Part shown: one piece after another, positions 49,641 to 59,503 of the stretch
Layout: each line of letters opens with the position of its first letter
Position numbering within the stretch: the stretch's first letter is position 1
Origin: Pseudomonas sp. 10S4
Lineage (GTDB): Bacteria; Pseudomonadota; Gammaproteobacteria; Pseudomonadales; Pseudomonadaceae
Direction: 5' to 3'
NCBI RefSeq assembly: GCF_034344865.1
Contig: NZ_CP133774.1
Location: 3,782,001-3,846,000, forward strand
DNA length: 64,000 bases
Made by a program: the position numbers and the translations under genes
The notes under the pieces: model-generated
The model's database searches: none
Told to the model about the DNA's origin: nothing
What the model saw: only the letters and a program-made list of their open reading frames with translations

Positions 49641-50294
49641 ATGACCACTCGCACGCTCAATCTCGACGATTCCCTGTACCACTACCTGCTCGACGTTTCC
49701 CTCAGGGAAACGCCGCTGCTCAAGCGTTTGCGTGACGAAACCCAGATGCTGCCCATGGCGCGCTGGCAGATCGCGCCAGAGCAAGGGCAGTTCCTCGCGT
49801 TGCTGGTCAAACTCACCGGCGCCAGGCGTTTGCTGGAAGTCGGCACCTTCACCGGTTACAGCGCTTTGTGCATGGCGGCGGCATTGCCGGACGACGGCTT
49901 GCTGATCTGTTGCGATATCCAAGGCGATTACAACGCCACTGCATTGCGTTACTGGCAGGAGGCGGGCTTGGCCGAACGTATCGATCTGCGTCTGGCACCT
50001 GCGTTGGAAACCCTGGCTCTGTTGGAGCAGCCAGGGCAATTTGATCTGATCTTCATCGACGCCGACAAGGCTAACTACTCGAGTTATCTGGAGCACGCCC
50101 TGCGTTTGCTGCGGGTCGGTGGTTTGGCGGTGTTTGATAACACGCTGTGGAGCGGGCGGGTGCTTGAGGAAAATCCGGAGAGCGCAGACACCCGAGCGAT
50201 ACAGGTGCTCAATCGAGCTTTGAAGGATGACGTGCGGGTGGATCTGTCGATGTTGCCGATAGGTGATGGTTTAACCCTTTGCCGCAAAAGGTAA
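49641..50294 (+). CDS. Class I SAM-dependent O-methyltransferase (catechol-type)
   Basis: This 217-residue enzyme belongs to the O-methyltransferase family 3 (caffeoyl-CoA/catechol type). SAM motif I is LLEVGTFTGYSALCMAAALP (about residues 63-82). The acidic end of the next strand is LICCDIQGDY. The metal-binding Asp pair lies in LIFIDADKANYSSYLEHAL. The second metal loop FDNTLWSGRV carries the Asn. It methylates a catechol-type hydroxyl in the cytosol; the substrate is unknown. Confidence 0.9.
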   Translation: MTTRTLNLDDSLYHYLLDVSLRETPLLKRLRDETQMLPMARWQIAPEQGQFLALLVKLTGARRLLEVGTFTGYSALCMAAALPDDGLLICCDIQGDYNATALRYWQEAGLAERIDLRLAPALETLALLEQPGQFDLIFIDADKANYSSYLEHALRLLRVGGLAVFDNTLWSGRVLEENPESADTRAIQVLNRALKDDVRVDLSMLPIGDGLTLCRKR

Positions 50295-50311
50295 GCGCTG
50301 ACACCGATTAA

Positions 50312-50407
50312 AAATGTGGGAGCGGGCTTGCTCGCGAAAGCGGTGTAACAGTCAACGGAGATGTTGAATGTCATGACGCCTTCGCGAGCAAGCCCGCTCC
50401 CACATTT
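50312..50407. repeat. REPIN, GTGGGAGCGGGCTTGC class
   Basis: The inverted arms AAATGTGGGAGCGGGCTTGC and complement surround a 40-bp spacer. It lies between the convergent methyltransferase and sugar dehydrogenase genes; no separate T-tract terminator is evident. Confidence 0.9.
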
Positions 50408-50431
50408 GTTATGTGTGTTGGCGTTGGAGGC

Positions 50432-51745
50432 TTATTTAGCCGCCGAAACCCGCCAAATCTTGTTCCCTACATCATCCGCCACCAGCAAATCTCCCTGCTG
50501 ATCAATCACCACACCCACCGGCCGGCCCATGGCATTTTCATCTTTATCAAGGAATCCGGTCAGCACATCCACCGGCTGCCCGGTCGGCTTGCCTGCCGCG
50601 AACGGCACGAAAATCACCTTGTAGCCGCTATGCGGTTTGCGGTTCCACGAGCCGTGCTGGCCGACGAATGCGCCGTTGGTAAACGGTGCAGGCAGTTTGC
50701 TGCCTTCGGCAAAGGTGAACCCCAGCGAGGCGGTGTGCGGGCCAACGGCGTAATCCGGGGCGATGGCTTTGGCCACCAGCTCCGGGTTCTGCGGCTCGAC
50801 GCGCACATCGATGTGTTGCCCGTAATAACTGAACGGCCAGCCATAAAACGCGCCGTCCTTGACCGAGGTGATGTAGTCCGGCACCAGATCACTGCCGATT
50901 TCATCCCGCTCGTTGACCGAGGTCCAGAGCGCACCGCTGTTCGGTTCCCAGTCCATGCCGTTCGGGTTGCGCAGGCCCGAGGCGAAGATCCGGTGATTGC
51001 CGGTGGCACGATCCACTTCCCAGATCGCCGCGCGACCTTCTTCGGCCGCCAGGCCATTTTCGCCGACGTTGCTGTTGGAGCCCACCGTCACGTACAGCTT
51101 GCTGCCGTCCTTGCTGGCGATGACGTTTTTGGTCCAGTGATGGTTGATCGTGCCGCCCGGCAGATCGGTGACCTTAATGGGCTGTGACTTGATCGTCGTA
51201 TCGCCGGTTTCATAGTGGAAGCGCAGCAGGCGATCCGTGTCGGCGACGTACAGGTCATTGCCGACCAGGGTCATGCCGAATGGCGAGTTGAGGTTTTCCA
51301 GGAATACCGTGCGGGTTTCGGCCACGCCATCGTGGTCCTTGTCCCGCAGCAGCGTGATGCGGTTCGGACTCGGTACGCCGGCACCAGCGCGGCCCATGAC
51401 TTTCGTCATCACCCAGCCGCGAATGCCTTTGCTGTCATCGGGTTTGGGCGGTGCGTTGGTTTCGGCCACCAGCACATCGCCGTTGGGCAGCACGTAGAGC
51501 CAACGCGGGTGATCGAGGTTTTCGGCAAATGCCGCGACCTGCGTCCCTGCGGCCGCAGTGGGTTTGGTGCCGGCCGGCCAGCCGATCGCCGGGGCGATGT
51601 TGACTGTAGGGATCAGGGTCTTGTTCGGTTCTGGCAGCTTGGGCGACGGTCCGGTGCCGTCCGAGACTTGCAGGCTGGAGGATTCACCACAGGCGGCGAG
51701 CCCTCCGGCGAGCGCGATGACGAGAACGAACTGAAGCTTGAGCAT
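50432..51745 (-). CDS. PQQ-dependent sugar dehydrogenase (sorbosone dehydrogenase-like) lipoprotein
   Basis: This 437-residue lipoprotein has the signal [19 protein letters not shown] with a good lipobox. The body is a six-bladed beta-propeller of the glucose/sorbosone dehydrogenase family: [75 protein letters not shown] and [19 protein letters not shown] are repeated blade motifs and PQQ/calcium-region signatures. It probably oxidises an aldose or related sugar in the periplasm. The actual substrate, and even PQQ dependence, are family inference. It is monocistronic. Confidence 0.87.
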   Translation of the reverse strand: MLKLQFVLVIALAGGLAACGESSSLQVSDGTGPSPKLPEPNKTLIPTVNIAPAIGWPAGTKPTAAAGTQVAAFAENLDHPRWLYVLPNGDVLVAETNAPPKPDDSKGIRGWVMTKVMGRAGAGVPSPNRITLLRDKDHDGVAETRTVFLENLNSPFGMTLVGNDLYVADTDRLLRFHYETGDTTIKSQPIKVTDLPGGTINHHWTKNVIASKDGSKLYVTVGSNSNVGENGLAAEEGRAAIWEVDRATGNHRIFASGLRNPNGMDWEPNSGALWTSVNERDEIGSDLVPDYITSVKDGAFYGWPFSYYGQHIDVRVEPQNPELVAKAIAPDYAVGPHTASLGFTFAEGSKLPAPFTNGAFVGQHGSWNRKPHSGYKVIFVPFAAGKPTGQPVDVLTGFLDKDENAMGRPVGVVIDQQGDLLVADDVGNKIWRVSAAK

Positions 51746-51815
51746 GCTGATCTTCTTCCCTATGAATGCATTGTCTTAATCATAGAGAAGAGAAAAGACG
51801 CGATGGTTCAACCCG

Positions 51816-52400
51816 TCAACCACGGGCCTCTTTGAACAGTACGGCGATACCAGGGTGATAGTTGCCGGCTTCGTTGCGCAACTTGCGATAGGCGTAAGGG
51901 AAATACCAGGCCACGGCGCAGGTGTGTTCCTTTTGCAGGTCGTCGACCATGTCCTGGAGTTCTTCCGGGGTGGCGCTGTGCTGGGCTTTTTGTGGCGCGG
52001 CGAACAGGCAGCCGAGTTTCAGGTCGCTGGCGTGGCTGATTCGCTTCGCCTCGCTGGTGATATCGGCCAGGGCTTGCGTCAGATTCAGGCTATTGACCCG
52101 TGGCCAACGCTGGGTGGCCTGAATAAAAGCGCGAGCTTCGCTGCTGGCAATCAACAAATCGGCTCGGGCATTGCGTTCGCCTTCTTCGGTCTGTTTGCGG
52201 CTCGGCGTCTGTTGCAACGTGACCATTTCGGCCATCCACGCGGCGGCCGAGAGCAGCCCGAGGTTGGCTTTTTCGTCGAACCAGTAAGGTGTGTCGTTAT
52301 CGCCGCGCACGGCGTTGTAACGGTCGATACAGTCAAACCAGCGTTCCAGCAGCGGGCGCAGGAATTCCAGCTTCGGATTGCTGATGATCATGCCTTGCAT
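51816..52400 (-). CDS. Hypothetical cytoplasmic protein
   Basis: This 194-residue protein has no signal peptide or membrane helix. I do not recognise a family. The ATG at 52400 is chosen because AAGGGTGAG lies just upstream; the GTG inside that sequence is a poorer start. The middle holds charged helical stretches (RKQTEEGERNARADLLIASSEARAFIQ, EELQDMVDDLQKEHTC). The C-terminus has an aromatic-rich strand region (CAVAWYFPYAYRKLRNEAGNY). It is divergent from the cobalamin operon and convergent with nothing obvious. Codon use looks like that of its neighbours, so there is no sign of recent transfer. Confidence 0.7.
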   Translation of the reverse strand: MQGMIISNPKLEFLRPLLERWFDCIDRYNAVRGDNDTPYWFDEKANLGLLSAAAWMAEMVTLQQTPSRKQTEEGERNARADLLIASSEARAFIQATQRWPRVNSLNLTQALADITSEAKRISHASDLKLGCLFAAPQKAQHSATPEELQDMVDDLQKEHTCAVAWYFPYAYRKLRNEAGNYHPGIAVLFKEARG

Positions 52401-52527
52401 GTGGCTCACCCTTGTTATTGTGTTGTGAGTTGTGGCTCTTTGATATCACTGCTGGGAGTGTGGCGCAAGATTGGCGTCAGTAAATTGATCGACGGCAGTT
52501 TTTCGCCGGATGGCGCCCCGGCTTTAA

Positions 52528-52556
52528 TTGACGCTCCACCCCCAACCCTCTAACCT
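52528..52556 (+). promoter_or_regulatory. Promoter of the cob operon (sigma70-like)
   Basis: TTGACG (52528-52533), a 17-bp spacer and TAACCT (52551-52556) place the start near 52563, right at the 5' edge of the riboswitch. Confidence 0.55.
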
Positions 52557-52559
52557 TCG

Positions 52560-52790
52560 CGGCTTGTTTCAGGTGCTCTGTGACCGCGGTCGACAGAGTG
52601 AAACAGGGAAGCCGGTGAGTGATTTCTTCCATAGATGAAGAACCACGATCCCGGCGCTGCCCCCGCAACGGTAAATGAGAGAAAGCTGCGCCTGAGCCAC
52701 TGTGTCTTAACTCGACATGGGAAGGCGCGCAGCCAGGCGTAATGCCGCTCATGAGCCCGGAGACCGGCCTGATCCATCCAGCGGCATCAC
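52560..52790 (+). promoter_or_regulatory. Cobalamin (AdoCbl) riboswitch
   Basis: The conserved core elements appear in order: a CAGGTGCTCTGTG 5' arm, GAAACAGGGAAGCCGGTG, the GCTGCCCCCGCAACGGTAA core (near 52660), CCACTG, GGGAAGGCGCGCAGCCAGGC, and the 3' box GAGCCCGGAGACCGGCCTG (near 52752-52771). After it, AGCGGCAT (52780-52787) can pair with ATGCCGCT (52742-52749), bracketing the last box, a possible expression platform. It is followed by cobO at 52867 and should lower expression of the operon when adenosylcobalamin is plentiful. Confidence 0.93.
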
Positions 52791-52866
52791 GGTGGGCGAT
52801 GCCAGGCTTCTTGCCATCTATTCTTGTGCCTGCCCGCCGTTATCCAGCCTCAACGGAGAGCTCCCC

Positions 52867-53478
52867 ATGACTGATACCCCCGATCGTGACGAACGCCACC
52901 TGGCGCGCATGCTGCGTAAAAAAGCCGTGATTGACGAACGCATCGCCAATTCGCCGAACGAATGCGGCCTGCTGCTGGTGCTGACCGGCAACGGCAAAGG
53001 CAAAAGCAGCTCGGCCTTCGGCATGCTCGCCCGTTCCATGGGCCATGGCATGCAGTGCGGTGTGGTGCAGTTCATCAAGGGACGCAACAGCACAGGCGAG
53101 GAGTTGTTCTTCCGCCGCTTCCCGGAGCAAGTGCGTTTTCACGTGATGGGCGAGGGCTTCACCTGGGAAACCCAGGACCGCCAGCGTGACATCGCCGCCG
53201 CCGAAGCCGCGTGGGCCGTGTCCCGCGAGTTGCTGCGCGATCCGTCGATCGGTCTGGTTGTGCTCGATGAACTGAACATCGCCCTCAAACACGGTTACCT
53301 CGATCTCGATCAAGTCCTCAGCGACTTGCAGGCCCGTCCGCCGATGCAACACGTGGTGGTCACCGGTCGCGGCGCCAAGCCGGAAATGATCGAGCTGGCC
53401 GACACCGTCACCGAAATGAACGTGATCAAACACGCGTTCCAGGCCGGGATCAAAGCGCAAAAAGGCGTCGAGCTGTGA
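52867..53478 (+). CDS. cobO: Cob(I)yrinic acid a,c-diamide adenosyltransferase
   Basis: This 203-residue ATP:corrinoid adenosyltransferase (CobA/BtuR family) attaches the upper adenosyl ligand. The phosphate loop GLLLVLTGNGKGKSSSAFG is at about residues 35-52. Further marks are QFIKGRNSTGEE and the Walker B-like LVVLDELNIALKHGYLD. The ATG at 52867 has GGAGAG upstream and lies after the riboswitch. It is the first gene of the operon. Its stop overlaps the cobB start (GTGAATCA context), giving a 4-bp overlap. Confidence 0.96.
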   Translation: MTDTPDRDERHLARMLRKKAVIDERIANSPNECGLLLVLTGNGKGKSSSAFGMLARSMGHGMQCGVVQFIKGRNSTGEELFFRRFPEQVRFHVMGEGFTWETQDRQRDIAAAEAAWAVSRELLRDPSIGLVVLDELNIALKHGYLDLDQVLSDLQARPPMQHVVVTGRGAKPEMIELADTVTEMNVIKHAFQAGIKAQKGVEL

Positions 53479-54875
53479 ATCAACCACGTCATTGCCCGGC
53501 GGTACTGATTGCCGCGCCGGCCTCCGGTCAGGGCAAGACCACTGTCACTGCTGCGCTGGCCCGTTTGCATCGCAATCAGGGGCGCAAGGTGCGCGTATTC
53601 AAATGCGGCCCGGACTTTCTCGACCCGATGATTCTCGAGCGCGCCAGCGGTGCGCCGGTCTATCAACTGGACATGTGGATGGTCGGCGAGCAGGAAAGCC
53701 GTCGGCTGTTGTGGGAAGCGGCGGGTGAAGCGGACCTGATTCTGATCGAAGGGGTCATGGGCTTGTTCGACGGTACGCCATCCAGCGCTGACCTGGCGCG
53801 ACACTTCGGTGTGCCGGTGCTTGGCGTGATCGATGGCACCGCCATGGCTCAGACCTTTGGTGCGTTGGCCCTGGGCTTGGCGCGTTATCAGCCGGACTTG
53901 CCGTTTGCCGGCGTGTTGGCTAACCGCGTCGGCACCTTGCGTCATGCGCAATTGCTTGAAGGCAGCCTGACCGAAGGCTTGCGTTGGTACGGTGCGTTGT
54001 CCCGGGAAACCGGGATCGAACTGCCGAGCCGTCACCTCGGGTTGGTGCAGGCCAGCGAGTTGAATGATCTCGATCTGCGCCTCGATGCGGCGGCCGATGC
54101 GTTGGCCAGTAGTTGCGAGGTGGCGCTACCACCGGCCGTCGAATTCGCCGCCCCGGATGTGATCAGCGCCGAGCCGTTGCTGGCGGGTGTGCGCATCGCC
54201 GTGGCCCGTGACGAAGCGTTCGCCTTCACCTACGGTGCGAGCCTGGATTTGCTGCGGGCGATGGGTGCCGAGTTGTCATTTTTCTCGCCGATCCGCGATA
54301 CCGAGTTGCCGGAGGCAGACAGCCTCTATTTGCCCGGCGGCTACCCTGAACTGCACCATGTCGCCCTGTCGCAAAACACTTCGATGCTCAACGCTATTCG
54401 CGCACACCATGCGGCGGGCAAGCCATTGCTGGCCGAGTGCGGCGGCATGCTGTATCTGCTCGATTCCTTAACCGATGTCGACGGCACTCGCGCTGAACTG
54501 GTCGGCTTGCTGGCGGGGGATGCGGTGATGCAAAAACGTCTGGCGGCGTTGGCGTTGCAAGCGGTCGAGTTGCCCGAAGGTTTGTTGCGCGGGCACACCT
54601 ATCATCACTCGTTGACCAGCACTGAGCTTGAGCCGATTGCCCGGGGCCTGAGCCCGAATGGCGGGCGCGGGGCGGAGGCGGTTTATCGTGAGGGGCGGAT
54701 GACAGCCTCTTATGTGCACTTTTATTTCCCGTCGAATCCGTCGGCGATTGCCGCTCTGTTTGCGCCTGATCTTGAGGCCGCCTTCGCGAGCAAGCCCGCT
54801 CCCACAGTTGACCGCGTTTCGTCAGGCAGCACGCCATCTAATGTGGGAGCGGGCTTGCTCGCGAAGCGGCCATGA
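53475..54875 (+). CDS. cobB: Cobyrinate a,c-diamide synthase with REPIN-encoded C-terminal extension
   Basis: This glutamine-dependent amidotransferase makes cobyrinic a,c-diamide. The ATP-binding part is AAPASGQGKTTVTAALARLH (about residues 9-28). The class I amidotransferase domain has the nucleophile in KPLLAECGGMLYLLDSL (near residue 322) and a His in LLRGHTYHHS. It starts with GTG overlapping the cobO stop. From about residue 435 to 466 the frame reads through a REPIN (AAFASKPAPTVD to [10 protein letters not shown]), so the protein is about 30 residues longer than usual. Its stop overlaps the bluB start as ATGA. Confidence 0.94.
   Translation: MNQPRHCPAVLIAAPASGQGKTTVTAALARLHRNQGRKVRVFKCGPDFLDPMILERASGAPVYQLDMWMVGEQESRRLLWEAAGEADLILIEGVMGLFDGTPSSADLARHFGVPVLGVIDGTAMAQTFGALALGLARYQPDLPFAGVLANRVGTLRHAQLLEGSLTEGLRWYGALSRETGIELPSRHLGLVQASELNDLDLRLDAAADALASSCEVALPPAVEFAAPDVISAEPLLAGVRIAVARDEAFAFTYGASLDLLRAMGAELSFFSPIRDTELPEADSLYLPGGYPELHHVALSQNTSMLNAIRAHHAAGKPLLAECGGMLYLLDSLTDVDGTRAELVGLLAGDAVMQKRLAALALQAVELPEGLLRGHTYHHSLTSTELEPIARGLSPNGGRGAEAVYREGRMTASYVHFYFPSNPSAIAALFAPDLEAAFASKPAPTVDRVSSGSTPSNVGAGLLAKRP
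54776..54871. repeat. REPIN at the 3' end of cobB
   Basis: The inverted arms GGCCGCCTTCGCGAGCAAGC and complement end exactly one base before the bluB ATG (54872). The whole element is open in the cobB frame and leaves bluB without a recognisable ribosome site. Confidence 0.92.
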
Positions 54876-55522
54876 CCGACAACGCCTTCTCCGAAGCCGA
54901 ACGCGCCGCCGTCTACCGCGCCATCGCTGAACGCCGCGACATGCGCCACTTCAGCGGCGGCACTGTCGAGCCTGAATTGCTGCGGCGCCTGCTCGGAGCC
55001 GCGCACCAGGCACCCAGCGTCGGCCTGATGCAGCCATGGCGCTTCATCCGCATCAGCGATCGAGCCCTGCGCGGCAAGATCCAGTTATTAGTAGAAGAAG
55101 AACGCATCCGCACTGCCGAAGCCCTCGGCGAGCGCACCGACGAGTTCATGAAGCTCAAGGTCGAAGGCATCAACGACTGCGCCGAAGTGTTGGTAGCAGC
55201 GTTGATGGATGATCGCGAACGCCACATTTTCGGTCGCCGCACCTTGCCGGAAATGGACATGGCGTCGCTGTCCTGCGCGATCCAGAATTTGTGGCTGGCG
55301 TCCCGCGCTGAAGGGCTGGGGATGGGCTGGGTGTCGCTGTTCGAGCCGCAAGCTCTGGCGGACCTGCTGGGTTTGCCTGTCGGTGCCAAACCGCTGGCGG
55401 TTCTTTGCCTGGGTCCGGTCAAGGAATTCTATCCGGCGCCGATGTTGGTACTCGAAGGCTGGGCGCAGGCGCGCCCGCTCAGTGAATTGCTGTATGAAAA
55501 CTATTGGGGAGTGAGTCAATGA
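54872..55522 (+). CDS. bluB: 5,6-dimethylbenzimidazole synthase
   Basis: This 216-residue nitroreductase-fold flavoenzyme fragments reduced FMN with oxygen to make DMB, the lower ligand of cobalamin. Family features are [21 protein letters not shown] (FMN phosphate site, about residues 19-39), [15 protein letters not shown] and the C-terminal [12 protein letters not shown]. The start follows the REPIN directly with no Shine-Dalgarno match, so translation presumably depends on coupling with cobB. Oxygen-dependent DMB synthesis fits an aerobe. Confidence 0.95.
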   Translation: MTDNAFSEAERAAVYRAIAERRDMRHFSGGTVEPELLRRLLGAAHQAPSVGLMQPWRFIRISDRALRGKIQLLVEEERIRTAEALGERTDEFMKLKVEGINDCAEVLVAALMDDRERHIFGRRTLPEMDMASLSCAIQNLWLASRAEGLGMGWVSLFEPQALADLLGLPVGAKPLAVLCLGPVKEFYPAPMLVLEGWAQARPLSELLYENYWGVSQ

Positions 55523-56427
55523 GTGTGGCGTTATTGAGTGTCGCCGCGGTTGCGCTGGATGCGCTGCTGGGTGAACCCAAACGCTGGCATCCGCTGGTGG
55601 CGTTCGGCCGTTTTGCCGATCGCATCGAGCAACGTTTCAACTCCGGCGGTCGCGGTTGGCGCAGTCACGGCGTCACCGCGTGGGTGATCGCGGTGTTGCC
55701 GCTGACCTTGTTGGTTACGGCGCTTTCCTGGGCGCCTTATGTCGGTTGGGTGGTCGAGATTCTGGCGCTGTATTGCGCCCTCGGCATGCGCAGCCTTGGC
55801 GAACACGTCGAGCCGGTGGCCAAGGCCCTGCGCAGCGATGACTTGGACGAAGCGCGTAAACGCGTGGGTTATCTGGTCAGCCGCCAGACCAGTGAGCTGG
55901 ATAAAACCGAAGTCGCCCGCGCCGCCACCGAATCGGTGCTGGAAAACGGCAGTGACGCGGTGTTCGCTGCGCTGTTCTGGTTTGCCGTGGCCGGTGCGCC
56001 GGGCGTGGTGCTCTATCGACTCAGTAACACCCTCGACGCCATGTGGGGCTATCGCAACGAACGCTTCGAACGGTTCGGCTGGGCGGCGGCGAAAATCGAC
56101 GACGTCCTCAACTACATTCCCGCACGTTTGGTGGCGTTGACCTACGCACTGTTGGGCAAAACCCGACTCGCATTGAAATGCTGGCGTACCCAGGGCCCGA
56201 CCTGGGACAGCCCGAACGCTGGCCCGGTGATGGCGGCCGGTGCCGGTGCGCTGGGTGTCGAGCTGGGCGGGGCGGCGATTTATCACGGTGAATTGCATCA
56301 GCGTCCACAACTCGGTGAAGGCGCGCCAGCGGATGCCGACTCCATCGACCGTGGCTGGCAATTGGTCCAGCGCGGCGTATGGTTATGGCTGCTGATTCTC
56401 TGCGTGGGGGCTGAATTCTATGCTTGA
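55519..56427 (+). CDS. cobD: Adenosylcobinamide-phosphate synthase (CbiB/CobD type)
   Basis: This 302-residue integral membrane protein condenses adenosylcobyric acid with aminopropanol phosphate (or threonine phosphate). [25 protein letters not shown] is the family opening (residues 10-34); several helices follow (about 49-66, 74-90, 150-170 and 283-300). [32 protein letters not shown] is the conserved central block. The ATG at 55519 overlaps the bluB stop. The symbol follows the P. denitrificans naming; it is cbiB in Salmonella. Confidence 0.94.
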   Translation: MSVALLSVAAVALDALLGEPKRWHPLVAFGRFADRIEQRFNSGGRGWRSHGVTAWVIAVLPLTLLVTALSWAPYVGWVVEILALYCALGMRSLGEHVEPVAKALRSDDLDEARKRVGYLVSRQTSELDKTEVARAATESVLENGSDAVFAALFWFAVAGAPGVVLYRLSNTLDAMWGYRNERFERFGWAAAKIDDVLNYIPARLVALTYALLGKTRLALKCWRTQGPTWDSPNAGPVMAAGAGALGVELGGAAIYHGELHQRPQLGEGAPADADSIDRGWQLVQRGVWLWLLILCVGAEFYA

Positions 56428-57412
56428 GCACGGTGGCCGGTTGCGTAAGGCGGCGCTCGAATACGGCATCGCCGAAGCTGATTGGCTCGACCTGTCCAGT
56501 GGCCTGGCACCCTGGCCATTTGCGATTCCTGAAATTCCGTTACGAGCCTGGGCGCGGTTGCCGGAAACCGATGACGGTCTGGAGCAGGCGGCTTGTGATT
56601 ACTACGGCGCCGCCCAGGTGTTGCCGGTCGCCGGTTCGCAGATGGCGATCCAGTTGCTGCCGCGTCTGCGCCGGGCCGGTAAGGTCGGCGTGCTGTCGCC
56701 GTGTTATGCCGAACACGCCGAGGCGTGGCGTCGTAACGGTTACATCGTGCGCGAAGTGCTGGAGCAGGAAGTCGACTTCTTTCTCGACAGCCTCGATGTG
56801 TTGGTAGTGGTCAACCCGAACAATCCCACGGGCCTGAGCCTGAGCCCGAATCGTCTGCTCGACTGGCACTCGCGGCTGGCCCAGCGCGGTGGCTGGCTGG
56901 TGGTGGACGAAGCGTTCATGGACAACACGCCGCACCTGAGCCTGGCCGCGTTTGCCAATCAGGTCGGGCTGATCGTGCTGCGCTCTTTCGGCAAATTTTT
57001 TGGCCTGGCCGGGGTACGGCTGGGTTTCGTCCTGGCGGAGCGCAAGTTGCTCAGATTGCTCGCTGAGCAAGTCGGACCGTGGGCGGTCAGTGGCCCGACC
57101 CGGGTGCTGGGCCAGGCCTGTTTGCAGGACACTGAAGGGCACGCCCGGCAACGGGTGCGCAGCGACGAGGCCAGTCAGCGCCTGGCTGCGCTGCTGGAAC
57201 GATATGACCTTAAGCCGCAGGGCGGTTGTGCCTTGTTTCAATGGCTGATCACTGAGCGCGCCGAAGAGCTGCATGCATTTATGGCTCGGCGCGGGATCTT
57301 GCTGCGGTTGTTCACCCACAACAGCAGCCTGCGTTTTGGCTTGCCGGCTGATGCAACTGAAGAGGCTCGCCTCGAGCAAGCCCTGCAAGCCTTCGCCAAG
57401 GAAACCCGATGA
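56420..57412 (+). CDS. cobC: Threonine-phosphate decarboxylase
   Basis: This 330-residue PLP enzyme of aminotransferase fold makes (R)-1-amino-2-propanol phosphate for the nucleotide-loop linker. The nucleotide-like [12 protein letters not shown] opening, [24 protein letters not shown] and the PLP Lys motif [18 protein letters not shown] are all present. It overlaps cobD by 8 bp. The symbol follows the P. denitrificans scheme (Salmonella cobD), and should not be confused with the phosphatase further downstream. Confidence 0.92.
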   Translation: MLEHGGRLRKAALEYGIAEADWLDLSSGLAPWPFAIPEIPLRAWARLPETDDGLEQAACDYYGAAQVLPVAGSQMAIQLLPRLRRAGKVGVLSPCYAEHAEAWRRNGYIVREVLEQEVDFFLDSLDVLVVVNPNNPTGLSLSPNRLLDWHSRLAQRGGWLVVDEAFMDNTPHLSLAAFANQVGLIVLRSFGKFFGLAGVRLGFVLAERKLLRLLAEQVGPWAVSGPTRVLGQACLQDTEGHARQRVRSDEASQRLAALLERYDLKPQGGCALFQWLITERAEELHAFMARRGILLRLFTHNSSLRFGLPADATEEARLEQALQAFAKETR

Positions 57413-58860
57413 CTACGTTGATGGTGCAAGGCACTACGTCCGACGCCGGTAAAAGCACGCTGGTGACGGCGTTGTGTCGCTGGGTCACGCGCCACGGTGT
57501 CAGCGTTGTGCCGTTCAAGCCGCAAAACATGGCGTTGAACAGCGCCGTGACCGCTGATGGTGGCGAGATCGGCCGCGCGCAAGCGGTGCAGGCTCAGGCC
57601 GCCAACCTTGAACCGCACACCGACATGAACCCGGTGCTGCTCAAACCCAACAGCGACACCGGCGCCCAAGTGATCATTCATGGTCGCGCCGTCACCACCA
57701 TGAACGCGGTCGCCTATCACGACTACAAAGCCATCGCGATGCAAGCGGTGCTGGCCTCACATGAACGGCTGAGCGCGGCTTATCCGGTGGTGATGGTCGA
57801 AGGCGCGGGCTCGCCGGCCGAGATCAATCTGCGCGCTGGTGACATTGCCAACATGGGCTTTGCCGAAGCCGTGGACTGTCCGGTGGTGCTGATCGCCGAC
57901 ATCAATCGCGGCGGGGTTTTCGCCCATCTGGTCGGTACGCTTGAGCTGCTGTCGCCGAGCGAGCAGACGCGGGTCAAAGGTTTCATCATCAACCGTTTTC
58001 GCGGTGACATTGCCCTGCTGCAACCGGGCCTCGACTGGCTCGAAGAACGCACCGGCAAACCGGTGATCGGCGTCCTGCCCTACGTCATGGACCTGCACCT
58101 GGAGGCTGAAGACGGCATCGATCAACGCCAGACCGACAAGGCTGACCAAGTGCTGAAAGTGGTGGTGCCGGTACTGCCGCGCATCAGCAATCACACCGAT
58201 TTCGATCCACTGCGCCTGCATCCGCAAGTGGACCTGCAATTCATCGGTCCCGGCCAAGCGATTCCGGCCGCTGACCTGATTATTCTTCCGGGCTCGAAAA
58301 GTGTGCGCAGCGACCTCGCGTACCTGCGGGCCAACGGCTGGGACACCGCGATCTCCCGACACTTGCGCTACGGCGGCAAAGTGTTGGGGATCTGCGGCGG
58401 CCTGCAAATGCTTGGTGAGCAGGTTCACGATCCGCTGGGCCTCGAGGGCGCGCCGGGTTCCAGTGCCGGTTTGGGTTTGCTGGCGTTCGAAACCTTGCTC
58501 GAAGCAGAGAAGCAGTTGCGCAATGTGCGCGGGCGTCTGGCGTTGGAAAATGCCGAGGTCAGTGGCTACGAAATCCATGCCGGCGTAACCACTGGACCGG
58601 CGTTGGAAAACGCTGCTGTGCAGCTGGACGATGGTCGCTGCGATGGCGCGCAAAGTCTCGACGGGCAGATTTTCGGCACCTACCTGCATGGGCTGTTTGA
58701 GTCACCGGCGGCGAGCAGTGCGCTGTTGCGTTGGGCCGGATTGCAGAACGTGCAGGCGGTGGATTATCACGCCTTGCGCGAACGCGATATCGAGCGGTTG
58801 GCGGATTTGGTGGAGAAGCATTTGGATACCGCGCTGTTGCGTGAGCTCTGTGGGTTTTAG
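57409..58860 (+). CDS. cobQ: Cobyric acid synthase
   Basis: This 483-residue glutamine-dependent amidotransferase amidates adenosylcobyrinic a,c-diamide at four positions. The P-loop is [20 protein letters not shown] (residues 4-23). The DADAK-like central region is [20 protein letters not shown]. The amidotransferase Cys lies in [14 protein letters not shown] (near residue 332). The His is in [12 protein letters not shown]. The start overlaps the upstream gene through ATGA. A REPIN separates it from the next cob gene. Confidence 0.96.
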   Translation: MTTLMVQGTTSDAGKSTLVTALCRWVTRHGVSVVPFKPQNMALNSAVTADGGEIGRAQAVQAQAANLEPHTDMNPVLLKPNSDTGAQVIIHGRAVTTMNAVAYHDYKAIAMQAVLASHERLSAAYPVVMVEGAGSPAEINLRAGDIANMGFAEAVDCPVVLIADINRGGVFAHLVGTLELLSPSEQTRVKGFIINRFRGDIALLQPGLDWLEERTGKPVIGVLPYVMDLHLEAEDGIDQRQTDKADQVLKVVVPVLPRISNHTDFDPLRLHPQVDLQFIGPGQAIPAADLIILPGSKSVRSDLAYLRANGWDTAISRHLRYGGKVLGICGGLQMLGEQVHDPLGLEGAPGSSAGLGLLAFETLLEAEKQLRNVRGRLALENAEVSGYEIHAGVTTGPALENAAVQLDDGRCDGAQSLDGQIFGTYLHGLFESPAASSALLRWAGLQNVQAVDYHALRERDIERLADLVEKHLDTALLRELCGF

Positions 58861-58876
58861 GGTGGGTTTGATGGCC

Positions 58877-58944
58877 CCTTCGCGAGCAAGTCCACTCCCA
58901 CATTGGAATGCGATCAACTGTGGGAGCGGGCTTGCTCGCGAAGG
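58877..58944. repeat. REPIN between cobQ and cobU
   Basis: The inverted arms CCTTCGCGAGCAAGTCCACT and complement have a short spacer. It fills most of the 121-bp gap, the only sizeable gap within the cob operon. Confidence 0.9.
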
Positions 58945-58981
58945 CGTAATTCGCCTCACCGCCCATATAAAGGAATAAACC

Positions 58982-59503
58982 ATGCTCCAACTAATCCTCG
59001 GCGGCGCCCGCTCCGGCAAAAGTCGCCTGGCTGAAAAACTCGCCACTGACAGCCAGCTCCAGGTGACCTACATCGCCACCAGCCAACCGCTGGACGGCGA
59101 AATGAACGAACGGGTGGCTCATCACCGCGCCCGTCGCCCCGTCGAATGGGCGCTGATCGAAGAACCGCTTGAGCTGGCCCGCGTCCTGCGCGAAAACGCC
59201 AGTGCCGAGCGTTGCCTGCTGGTGGATTGCCTGACCCTGTGGCTGACCAATCTGCTGATGCTCGACAACCCCGAGCGCCTGACGGCCGAGCGTGATGCCT
59301 TGCTGGACTGCCTGGCGTCGCTGTCGGGCGAAATTATTTTTGTCAGCAACGAGACCGGAATGGGTGTCGTGCCGCTGGGCGAATTGACTCGCCGCTATGT
59401 CGATGAAGCCGGTTGGCTGCATCAAGCCTTGGCTGAGCGCTGTCAGCGAGTCGTCCTGACCGTCGCCGGCCTGCCCCTGACTCTTAAAGGTAATGCGTTA
59501 TGA
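58982..59503 (+). CDS. cobU: Adenosylcobinamide kinase / adenosylcobinamide-phosphate guanylyltransferase
   Basis: This 173-residue bifunctional enzyme phosphorylates adenosylcobinamide and attaches GMP. The P-loop [17 protein letters not shown] is at residues 5-21, and the guanylated His region is [14 protein letters not shown]. Walker B is [16 protein letters not shown], and [23 protein letters not shown] is the conserved C-terminal block. It is also called cobP in Pseudomonas. The stop overlaps the next gene (ATGA). Confidence 0.96.
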   Translation: MLQLILGGARSGKSRLAEKLATDSQLQVTYIATSQPLDGEMNERVAHHRARRPVEWALIEEPLELARVLRENASAERCLLVDCLTLWLTNLLMLDNPERLTAERDALLDCLASLSGEIIFVSNETGMGVVPLGELTRRYVDEAGWLHQALAERCQRVVLTVAGLPLTLKGNAL

